The position numbers were made by a program, and so were the translations under genes. DNA of 5,368 nucleotides, taken from assembly GCA_019695455.1 (NCBI GenBank), contig JAEUAC010000377.1:1-5368 (forward strand). Direction: 5' to 3'. Each line of letters begins with the position of its first letter. Position 1 is the first letter of the stretch. This DNA comes from Methylorubrum extorquens. GTDB lineage: Bacteria; Pseudomonadota; Alphaproteobacteria; Rhizobiales; Beijerinckiaceae. Under the pieces are notes generated by a model. The model saw only the letters and a program-made list of their open reading frames with translations. It made no database searches and was not told the DNA's origin. Positions 1 through 4,745 of the stretch are shown in pieces.

Positions 1-2
1 AT

Positions 3-98
3 CCGGCGGGCGGCCTCTCGGCCGCGGACGCCGCCCGCCGGATGGGCGCGACCACGACGCCCGCCCTCCTGGACCGGGCCGTGGCGGAGCGCGCCTAG
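3..98 (+). CDS. C-terminal end of an unidentified protein (5' truncated by window edge)
   Basis: An open frame enters from the left edge and stops at TAG 96-98, leaving 31 codons. Every sense codon in this stretch ends in G or C, which is the codon habit of the clear genes in the window and is the main reason to call it coding. The peptide reads PAGGLSAADAARRMGATTTP followed by ALLDRAVAERA. It is Ala- and Arg-rich, probably helical, and gives no diagnostic motif. The gene points toward the hydratase operon (convergent, 48 nt between stop codons). A perfect 14-bp inverted repeat lies inside it. I do not recognise the family from this tail. A helix-turn-helix-like segment is conceivable but cannot be argued from so few residues. 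Confidence 0.5.
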   Translation, partial: PAGGLSAADAARRMGATTTPALLDRAVAERA

Positions 99-101
99 CG
101 C

Positions 102-130
102 GGACGCGCGTCCCGCCGAAGGGGTTCGGC
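102..130. terminator. weak hairpins between convergent genes, possible transcription end
   Basis: Between the two convergent stop codons there is a perfect 12-bp palindrome, GGACGCGCGTCC (102-113). Next to it is a small hairpin, GCCGAA-GGGG-TTCGGC (115-130), with a 6-bp stem and a 4-nt loop. Neither is followed by a run of T on either strand, so this is not a textbook intrinsic terminator. In a genome this GC-rich short palindromes arise easily. Position between converging genes is the best argument. Confidence 0.25.
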
Positions 131-146
131 CCGGCGTGCTCCGCGT

Positions 147-728
147 TCAGGCCGCCTTCGGGACCGTGACGCCGATCATGTCGCCCTCGTGCACCAGGGC
201 GGCGAGGTCGTCTTCCGACCAATCGTCCGTGCCCGCCGGGCGCAGCGGCAGGACCATCCAGCGGTAGTCGGCGGTCGAATCGACGACGCGGATCGTCGTG
301 TCGTCGGGGATGGTCGTGCCCCATTCGGCCAGGACGCCGCGCGGGTCGCGCACTGTGCGGGCCCGGTAGGCGGAGGACTTGAACCAGAAGGGCGGGTAGC
401 CGAGCACGGTGCGCGGGTAGCAGGAGCACAGCGTGCAGACGACGACGTGGTGGAGGCCGGGCCGGTTCTCCAGCACGCCGAGCGGCGGCGCGCCGCGCAT
501 GAAGGCGCCGATCGCCTCGGCGGCGGCCGTGCCGTCCCGGAGCGCGAGGGCGTGGAACGCGGGCTCGCGCCAGGCCTTCGCGACGAGGCGGGCGCCCAGC
601 GCCGGCGAGGCCGTCTCCGTGAAGGCGATGCGCTCGCGGATTTCGGCCGGGGAGACGAGGCCCTTGTCCTGCAGCAGCGACGTGACGGCGGCGAGCAGGG
701 CGCCGCTCTCGGCCTCGACGATCCTCAT
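147..728 (-). CDS. nthA: nitrile hydratase / thiocyanate hydrolase family, metal-binding alpha (gamma-type) subunit, Co-type
   Basis: This is the catalytic subunit of a nitrile hydratase family enzyme, 193 aa. Nitrile hydratases turn nitriles into amides; the related thiocyanate hydrolase turns thiocyanate into carbonyl sulfide and ammonia. The metal claw is seen directly as VCTLCSCYP. Cys98, Cys101 and Cys103 with Ser102 are the expected ligands, and in the family the second and third Cys become sulfinic and sulfenic acids. Thr after the first Cys indicates the cobalt type (iron types have Ser). Downstream blocks PPFWFKSSAYRAR, VRDPRGVLAEWGT and the C-terminal WSEDDLAALV / MIGVTVP are family hallmarks. 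The ATG at 728 is chosen over one 63 nt upstream because the extra residues are Arg/Asp repeats from the overlapping gene, and because 728 forms an ATGA overlap with the preceding stop, suggesting translational coupling. The family is certain; whether the substrate is a nitrile or thiocyanate cannot be decided from the claw. No metallochaperone or activator gene is in view. Confidence 0.93.
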   Translation of the reverse strand: MRIVEAESGALLAAVTSLLQDKGLVSPAEIRERIAFTETASPALGARLVAKAWREPAFHALALRDGTAAAEAIGAFMRGAPPLGVLENRPGLHHVVVCTLCSCYPRTVLGYPPFWFKSSAYRARTVRDPRGVLAEWGTTIPDDTTIRVVDSTADYRWMVLPLRPAGTDDWSEDDLAALVHEGDMIGVTVPKAA

Positions 729-1003
729 GCGGCCTCCAGCCAATGCTCGTAGATCTCGATCACGATCGCGTCGCCGCCGGCATCCGCCCACAGGTCCCTG
801 GGGCTGAACTCGACGTGGTAGAGCGCCTTGGCGGGCGCGGGCCGCGCGAAGGCGATGTCCTCCGGGTTCGGGAAGGCGCCGAGCGGCGCGACGACCGTCC
901 CGATCCGGCCGCGGACGTAATGGGGCGTGCGGATATGGGCGGGCCCCTCGGCCTCCGGCCAGCGGTCCGCGACGCGCACGCGGGTGCCGGGCGCGAAGCT
1001 CAC
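725..1003 (-). CDS. nitrile hydratase beta subunit, C-terminal SH3-like half (scnA-like separate subunit)
   Basis: This 92-residue protein corresponds to only the C-terminal beta-barrel domain of a classical nitrile hydratase beta subunit. It begins at FAPGTRVRV, the usual start of that domain. The next block, AHIRTPHYVRGRIGTV, includes Arg25, which aligns by eye with the beta-subunit Arg (141 in the Rhodococcus iron enzyme) that contacts the oxidised claw cysteines. The tail carries LYHVEFSPRDLWA and IEIYEHWLEAA, matching the family's VxFxxxELWG...VxVDLWExYLEPA. The start is GTG (1003-1001), overlapping the upstream stop as GTGA. The stop overlaps the alpha-subunit start as ATGA. In thiocyanate hydrolase the equivalent piece is the separate alpha subunit (ScnA). 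It should assemble with the products of the flanking genes into one enzyme. Family assignment is strong; substrate is open. Confidence 0.88.
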   Translation of the reverse strand: MSFAPGTRVRVADRWPEAEGPAHIRTPHYVRGRIGTVVAPLGAFPNPEDIAFARPAPAKALYHVEFSPRDLWADAGGDAIVIEIYEHWLEAA

Positions 1004-1344
1004 GCGAGGTCTCCCAGCCGTCCCGCGACCTCGGCCTCGGTCAGCACGCCCTTGCGGAGCAGCGTCGCCGTCATCGAGCGGATCCAGCGCTGGTAGTAGG
1101 AGAGGCGCAGATAGGCGTCCTGCGGGATCTCCTCGATGCCCCGGCGGAGCTCGTCCACGGTCATCAGGCCCTTGAGCGACAGCATCTGCCGCAGCGCGTC
1201 GACCTCGCGGTCGAACTCGGTCAGCGCGTGCGGCTCCGTCTCGACCGCCTCGCAGAGGAATTGCGGCACGCCGCCCATGTCGTGGTGCGACCGGCGGGGA
1301 TCGTCGCCCGGTTCGATGGCCTGGGAAGCGGACGGCGTGGTCAT
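1000..1344 (-). CDS. nitrile hydratase beta subunit, N-terminal half (scnB-like separate subunit)
   Basis: First gene of the three-gene hydratase operon, 114 aa from the chosen start. It matches the helical N-terminal half of the nitrile hydratase beta subunit. HHDMGG at residues 20-25 corresponds to the family's HDLGG/HDMGG opening. TVDELRRGIEEI contains Arg67, which aligns by eye with Arg56 of the Rhodococcus beta subunit, a claw-contacting residue. SYYQRWIRSM (from residue 82) and LLRKGVLTEAEV match the SYYExW...L.EKGxLTxxEL block. The protein ends right after this helix, without the linker and barrel of a full-length beta subunit (about 210-230 aa); the barrel is the next gene. An in-frame ATG at 1359 would add five residues. 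I prefer 1344 because GGTAGGG sits just upstream, at the same place as the equivalent element before the divergent rluC-like gene. ScnB of thiocyanate hydrolase is the structural counterpart. Confidence 0.85.
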   Translation of the reverse strand: MTTPSASQAIEPGDDPRRSHHDMGGVPQFLCEAVETEPHALTEFDREVDALRQMLSLKGLMTVDELRRGIEEIPQDAYLRLSYYQRWIRSMTATLLRKGVLTEAEVAGRLGDLA

Positions 1345-1433
1345 GCCCGACCCTACCATGCCGGACGCGGCCGTCGAGGCCGGGGTCGCGCTAAAGCGTG
1401 GCGGCGCGGGGCGCCGGATGGTAGGAGTGCGGC
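1345..1433. promoter_or_regulatory. divergent control region between hydratase operon and rluC-like operon, with mirrored leaders
   Basis: The two operons diverge from this 89-bp gap, which must hold or adjoin both promoters; I see no convincing -35/-10 pair on either strand. The ends are mirror copies. CCTACCAT (1352-1359) and ATGGTAGG (1418-1425) are perfect reverse complements, and CCGG lies inside each arm with a one-base bulge. Read outward, each strand gives ATGGTAGG, then a few bases, then GGCATG with the start codon. On the plus strand the element contains the AGGAG ribosome site (1423-1427) six bases before the rluC-like ATG. Confidence 0.5.
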
Positions 1434-2642
1434 ATGGTGGACAAACGGGCAGGCAGGCCAGCGGGCCGGACGGGGCGCGCCTCCGACGATGGATCGCGAC
1501 GCTCGGACCGTCCGCGTTCGGCCGACATCCCGGTCCGCAAGAAGGCGGTGCGGCCGGCGCGGCCGCGCGCCGCCAAGCCGGCGCCGCCGCCGGCCCCGAT
1601 CGTGGCGGCGCCGCCGCCCGCCCCCAAGCCGCGCTCCAACCTGCCCGTCGCCGTGCAGACGCTGAACGTCTCGGAGGACGAGGCGGGCATGCGGGTCGAC
1701 CGCTTCCTCACGGCCCGGTTCCCGGACCTCTCCTTCACGCATATCCAGCGCATCGTCCGCACCGGGCAGCTCCGGGTGGACGGCAAGCGCGCCAAGCCGA
1801 ACGACCGGCTCGAGGCGGCCCAGCAGGTGCGGGTGCCGCCCCTCAAGATCGACGAGGCGGTCGTGGCCGAACGCGCGCCCTCCGCGCTGTCGAAGGACGC
1901 CGAGGCCATCCGGGCGATGATCCTCTTCGAGGATGCGGACGTGATGGTGCTGGACAAGCCGGCCGGCCTCGCCGTGCAGGGCGGGTCCGGCACGAAGCGC
2001 CACGTCGACGGCATGCTGGAGGCGCTCCGCGACCGCGCCGGGCAGAAGCCGCGCCTCGTGCACCGGCTCGACAAGGACACGTCCGGCTGCCTCGTCGTGG
2101 CGAAGACGCGCTACGCCGCGACGGCGCTCGCCAAGAGCTTCCGCTCGCGCGAGACCCGCAAGGTCTACTGGGCGATCGTCGCCGGCGTGCCGCGCACCAA
2201 GCAGGGCCGGGTCTCGACCTACCTGGCGCGCGAGGATTTCGGCGAATCCGACAGCCGCATGGCGATCTCCAACCACGGCGACGAGGGCGCGAGCCACGCG
2301 CTCACCTACTACGCCACCGTCGACACGGCCGGGCAGAAGCTCGCCTGGCTGTCGCTGAAGCCCGTCACCGGACGCACCCACCAGCTCCGCGCGCACGCGG
2401 CCCATATCGGCCACCCGATCATCGGCGACCCTAAATACTTCAACGTCGAGAACTGGGAGTTGCCGGGCGGCATCCAGAACCGCCTTCATCTCCTCGCGCG
2501 CCGCATCGTCGTGCCGCATCCCCGCACGGGCAAGCCGCTGGACGTGACGGCCCCGCTGCCGGCCCACATGCGGCAGACCTTCTCGCTGCTCGGCTTCGAG
2601 ACCTCCCGCTACGATCCCATCGAAGAGGCGCCCGAACCGTGA
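1434..2642 (+). CDS. rluC: RluA/RluC-family 23S rRNA pseudouridine synthase with N-terminal disordered extension
   Basis: A 402-residue cytoplasmic enzyme that isomerises specific uridines of 23S rRNA to pseudouridine. Residues 1-70 are a basic, Pro/Ala-rich, low-complexity extension. An S4 RNA-binding domain follows at about 75-135 (GMRVDRFLTARFPDLS, then QLRVDGKRAK). The catalytic domain starts near 160. LDKPAGLAVQGG (173-184) is the family opening. HRLDKDTSG (210-218) holds the catalytic Asp213. TGRTHQLRAH (312-321) and GHPIIGDPKY (326-335) are further family signatures. E. coli RluC modifies positions 955, 2504 and 2580; RluD is a close relative, and the HRLDKDTSG motif alone does not separate them, so the symbol is the likelier of the two rather than certain. 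The start is supported by AGGAG six bases upstream. It is the first gene of the plus-strand run; the next gene begins 58 nt after its stop. Confidence 0.92.
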   Translation: MVDKRAGRPAGRTGRASDDGSRRSDRPRSADIPVRKKAVRPARPRAAKPAPPPAPIVAAPPPAPKPRSNLPVAVQTLNVSEDEAGMRVDRFLTARFPDLSFTHIQRIVRTGQLRVDGKRAKPNDRLEAAQQVRVPPLKIDEAVVAERAPSALSKDAEAIRAMILFEDADVMVLDKPAGLAVQGGSGTKRHVDGMLEALRDRAGQKPRLVHRLDKDTSGCLVVAKTRYAATALAKSFRSRETRKVYWAIVAGVPRTKQGRVSTYLAREDFGESDSRMAISNHGDEGASHALTYYATVDTAGQKLAWLSLKPVTGRTHQLRAHAAHIGHPIIGDPKYFNVENWELPGGIQNRLHLLARRIVVPHPRTGKPLDVTAPLPAHMRQTFSLLGFETSRYDPIEEAPEP

Positions 2643-2700
2643 CGGCGAACCGCGAGGCGGCTCGGCCGTTCATGCAGGCACGCATCGGGGACACCGCCGA

Positions 2701-3033
2701 ATGATCCGCACCGCATCGTTCGCCCTCGCGGCGCTGCTCGCCACGGCGGCGGTGGCCGCGGCCCAGGCGCCGACCACCACGACGCCGCGCGGTCCGGCCA
2801 CGACGACGGCCCCCGGTCCGAGCCGGGCCGCGCCCTACACGTCGACCCCCGCCGCGACGGCGCCTCGGGCCGGAGGCCAGACCGGCGCGCCGCGGCGGCG
2901 CTCCTTCGAGGCCTGCAACCGCGACGCGCTCGCCCGTCGCCTGCGGGGTGCGGAGCGGCGGCACTTCGTGTCCCGCTGCCAGCTCGGCTACGGCCGCCCG
3001 CTCTTCCGGCGTCGCGGCCCGGTCTCGAACTGA
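2701..3033 (+). CDS. small secreted PsiF-like protein with Pro/Thr-rich linker
   Basis: A 110-residue protein, probably periplasmic. Residues 1-21 look like a Sec signal peptide (MIRT, then a long Ala/Leu core ending AAAQA), with likely cleavage after Ala21. Residues 24-66 are a Pro/Thr/Ala-rich, presumably flexible segment containing an eight-residue near-repeat (TTTTPRGP, ATTTAPGP). The C-terminal part, CNRDALARRLRGAERRHFVS then RC, has two Cys 21 positions apart (72 and 93) around an Arg-rich helix with a central G-x-x-R. That spacing and pattern resemble the PsiF repeat (CN...LKG..RKAFM..C), a small periplasmic domain of unknown activity first named for phosphate-starvation induction in E. 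coli. The two Cys could form a disulfide. The last residues are strongly basic (LFRRRG). Coding is supported by G/C third bases throughout. PsiF relationship is by eye and moderate; function is not known. Confidence 0.72.
   Translation: MIRTASFALAALLATAAVAAAQAPTTTTPRGPATTTAPGPSRAAPYTSTPAATAPRAGGQTGAPRRRSFEACNRDALARRLRGAERRHFVSRCQLGYGRPLFRRRGPVSN
2773..2820 (+). repeat. imperfect 24-bp tandem duplication inside the PsiF-like gene
   Basis: Two adjacent 24-bp units (2773-2796 and 2797-2820) encode TTTTPRGP and ATTTAPGP. Both end in GGTCCG and share the ACGACG core. The unit length is a multiple of three, so copy number could change without breaking the reading frame. This is part of the linker between signal peptide and Cys-pair domain. 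Confidence 0.55.
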
Positions 3034-3043
3034 CGGATCCCGC

Positions 3044-3709
3044 TTGCAGCTCGTGATCTTCGACGTCGACGGCACGCTCGTCGACAGCCAGGACCTCATC
3101 GTCGCGGCGCAACGGGAGGCGTTCGCGGCCTGCGGGCTCGCGGCGCCGACGCGCGACCGGTCGCTCTCCATCGTCGGCCTGTCGCTGCACGAGGCCTTCA
3201 CGGCTCTCGTCGGGCCGAAGGGCCCGATCGAGGACCTGGCCGAAGCCTACCGGCAGGCCTTCGCGGTGCTGCGTGCCAATCCGGCGCTCGAGGAGCCGCT
3301 GTTCCCGGGCGCGGCCGAGGCGCTGTCGCGCCTCGCCGCCCGCGACGACGTGGTGCTGGGCATCGCGACGGGGAAGTCGCGCCGCGGCGTGTCCCACCTC
3401 CTGGAGCGGCACGGCTGGGGCCACCTGTTCGCGACGATCAAGACGGCCGACGACGCGCCCTCCAAGCCCGACCCGGCCATGCTGCTCCAGGCGCTCGAGG
3501 AGACGGGCATCCCGGCCGATCGCGCCGTGATGGTCGGGGACACGAGCTTCGACATGGCGATGGCGCGGGCCGCCGGCCTCCGCGGCCTCGGCGTCGCCTG
3601 GGGCTACCATCCGGTCGCCGCCCTGCGGGAGGCCGGGGCCGCGACCATCCTCGACCGGTTCGAGGCGCTGGACGCCGCGTTGGCGCCGGCGGCGGCCCGG
3701 GCCGCCTGA
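3044..3709 (+). CDS. HAD-superfamily (subfamily IA) phosphatase, phosphoglycolate phosphatase-like
   Basis: A 221-residue soluble hydrolase of the haloacid dehalogenase fold. All four motifs are present. Motif I is FDVDGTLVDS with nucleophile Asp7 and acid/base Asp9. Motif II is GIATGKS with Thr109. Motif III is Lys141 in SKPDP. Motif IV is MVGDTSFDM with Asp166 and Asp170 for Mg2+. A helical cap lies between motifs I and II (about 16-85), placing it in the Gph/PGMB-like group that removes phosphate from small molecules; the true substrate cannot be read from sequence. The start is taken as TTG 3044, because the frame upstream overlaps the previous gene, the TTG puts motif I at the usual position, and GGA lies six bases before it. 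GTG 3053 is an alternative but leaves only two residues before the motif I Asp. The gene is 10 nt after the PsiF-like stop and 1 nt before the ATP12 gene. HAD phosphatases often accompany rluC and ATP12 genes in alphaproteobacteria (recollection, unchecked). Confidence 0.9.
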   Translation: MQLVIFDVDGTLVDSQDLIVAAQREAFAACGLAAPTRDRSLSIVGLSLHEAFTALVGPKGPIEDLAEAYRQAFAVLRANPALEEPLFPGAAEALSRLAARDDVVLGIATGKSRRGVSHLLERHGWGHLFATIKTADDAPSKPDPAMLLQALEETGIPADRAVMVGDTSFDMAMARAAGLRGLGVAWGYHPVAALREAGAATILDRFEALDAALAPAAARAA

Positions 3710-3710
3710 C

Positions 3711-4436
3711 GTGGCGACGCCCGACAGGCCGGCGGCGACCCGCCGCTTCTACGCCGCCGTCGGCAGCGAGGCCGCCGAAGAGGGGTTCGCGCTGACGCTC
3801 GACGGGCGGCGCGCCCGGACGCCCGGCCGCTCGCCCCTGGTGCTGCCGACCCACGCCCTGGCGCAGGCCGTGGCGGCGGAATGGGAGGCTCAGGGCGACA
3901 CGATCCGTCCCGACACGATGCCGCTCACGCGGCTGGCGAACACGGCCATCGACGGCGTGGCGCCGCGGCTCGTGGAGGTGCGCGACGAGGTGGTGCGCTA
4001 CGCGGGGTCCGACCTCGTCCTGTATCGGGCCGGCGAGCCGGACCGGCTCGTCGCCCTGCAGGCGGAGGCGTGGGACCCGGTGCTCGACTGGGCGCGCGAT
4101 GCGCTCGGGGCCCGGTTCATCCTCAGCCAGGGCGTGACCTGGGTCGCGCAGCCCGAGCTGTCGCTCTCTCGCATCCGCGCGCTGGCCGAACGCGAATCGT
4201 CGCCGTTCCGCGTCGCGGCCCTGAACGTCGCGACGACGCTGACGGGATCGGCGCTGCTCGCCCTCATGCTCGCGGACGGCGCGATCTCGCCGGAGGCCGC
4301 CTGGGCCGCGGCCCATGTCGACGAGAGCTTCCAGGAGAGCCGGTGGGGCACCGATGCCGAGGCGCTGGCCCGCCGCGCGGGGCGCGAGCGGGAGTTCCGG
4401 TCGTCGGCCGCCGTGCTGGACCTCGTGCCGCGCTGA
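3711..4436 (+). CDS. ATP12-family F1F0-ATPase assembly chaperone
   Basis: A 241-residue member of the ATP12 family. In mitochondria Atp12 binds the F1 alpha subunit before hexamer assembly; alphaproteobacterial homologues are thought to do the same. Visible family blocks, in order: RRFYAAV near the N-terminus; TLDGRRARTPGRSPLVLPT (29-47); VAAEWEAQG (54-62); MPLTRLANTAIDG (70-82); YAGSDLVLYRA (97-107), followed by Gln117 and WDPVLDW (121-127); LNVATTLTGSALLALMLADG (171-190); and AAWAAAHVDESFQESRWG (196-213), where the family has AHVDExxQxxxWG. Length is normal for the family. Translation begins at GTG 3711, one base after the HAD stop codon, so the two are probably translationally coupled. Its stop is immediately followed by the stop codon of an opposing small gene. 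No F-ATPase structural gene is in the window. Confidence 0.93.
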   Translation: MATPDRPAATRRFYAAVGSEAAEEGFALTLDGRRARTPGRSPLVLPTHALAQAVAAEWEAQGDTIRPDTMPLTRLANTAIDGVAPRLVEVRDEVVRYAGSDLVLYRAGEPDRLVALQAEAWDPVLDWARDALGARFILSQGVTWVAQPELSLSRIRALAERESSPFRVAALNVATTLTGSALLALMLADGAISPEAAWAAAHVDESFQESRWGTDAEALARRAGREREFRSSAAVLDLVPR

Positions 4437-4547
4437 TTAGAGGTGTGTGAGGCTCGCGACCGCCGACACCGTGCCGGCGGCGGCGAGCAGGGCGAGGCCG
4501 AGTCGGATCACGGGCAGGGCGGCCGGCTTGAGGCGGAGGGACTTCAT
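4437..4547 (-). CDS. putative 36-residue single-pass membrane peptide
   Basis: Short open frame, MKSLRLKPAALPVIRLGLAL then LAAAGTVSAVASLTHL, ending in TAA. A basic N-terminus (Lys2, Arg5, Lys7) precedes a continuous Ala/Leu/Val/Gly stretch at about residues 9-34, which looks like one transmembrane helix or an uncleaved signal anchor. Nearly every codon ends in G or C (CGA and ACA are exceptions), whereas the DNA just upstream in the same frame loses this bias; that change is the main evidence for coding and for the start at 4547. The frame stays open further upstream but with poor codon use. The ribosome site is unconvincing: a GGAG touches the ATG with no spacing. The stop codon abuts the stop of the chaperone gene (tail to tail, 0 nt). 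No family recognised. It could be a chance frame. Confidence 0.45.
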   Translation of the reverse strand: MKSLRLKPAALPVIRLGLALLAAAGTVSAVASLTHL

Positions 4548-4745
4548 CTCCGCGCGGACGACGGACGAGTGACGAGACAACACGGGCTGGCCTTCGATGA
4601 CGTTAAGATGACGCCCACTCATATGGTGCGCTGCACACAAAATGCACATGCGCTGCTGCATGGTGAGGCATGCAGGAACGCCGAGATTGGTGGCGGCCGA
4701 TCCGCATGCTAGGCGCCTGACACCACGAGAGGACGTTCCCGTCAT
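4548..4745. promoter_or_regulatory. pccB upstream region, AT-richer, with repeated TGCA motifs
   Basis: About 200 bp without a convincing gene, noticeably less GC-rich than the rest, as expected for a promoter region. TGCA occurs at 4632, 4643, 4657 and 4671 (steps of 11, 14 and 14). The 8-mer TGCGCTGC is repeated directly at 4627-4634 and 4649-4656, 22 bp apart, about two helical turns. CATGC (4647-4651) and GCATG (4658-4662) form an inverted repeat with a 6-bp spacer. These could be regulator sites for pccB. Weak -10-like hexamers (TAAGAT 4604-4609, CAAAAT 4638-4643) lack a good -35 partner. The pccB ribosome site is GAGAGGA at 4727-4733, 12 nt before the ATG, slightly long. Confidence 0.45.

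Noticed and set aside
189..752. Long plus-strand open frame opposite the hydratase alpha subunit
   Set aside because: It lies antisense to a gene with unmistakable family motifs, and its product is Arg/Gly/Ala low complexity typical of shadow frames in GC-rich DNA.
147..1344. Iron-type nitrile hydratase
   Set aside because: The claw has Thr (CTLCSC) where iron enzymes have Ser (CSLCSC), so the cobalt type is favoured.
1353..2567. Long minus-strand open frame opposite the rluC-like gene
   Set aside because: The plus strand encodes S4 and pseudouridine synthase motifs over the whole span; the minus-strand product has no domain and is an antisense shadow.
2643..2700. Terminator between the rluC-like gene and the PsiF-like gene
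   Set aside because: The pairings are short (CCGC-GAG-GCGG, or an imperfect 8-bp stem at 2632-2665) and have no T tract. The region is as likely part of a continuous transcript.
3438..4316. Minus-strand open frame opposite the HAD and ATP12 genes
   Set aside because: It crosses two well-supported plus-strand genes and translates to Arg/Pro-rich low-complexity sequence.
4604..4643. Sigma-70-type promoter for pccB from TAAGAT or CAAAAT
   Set aside because: Each matches only four of six -10 positions and has no recognisable -35 at 16-18 bp, so no promoter position is claimed.
4608..4712. Possible 34-codon leader peptide upstream of pccB
   Set aside because: Codons such as ACT, CAT, ACA, CAA, AAT and GCA are unlike the genome's habit, there is no good ribosome site, and no attenuator-like hairpin plus T run follows.
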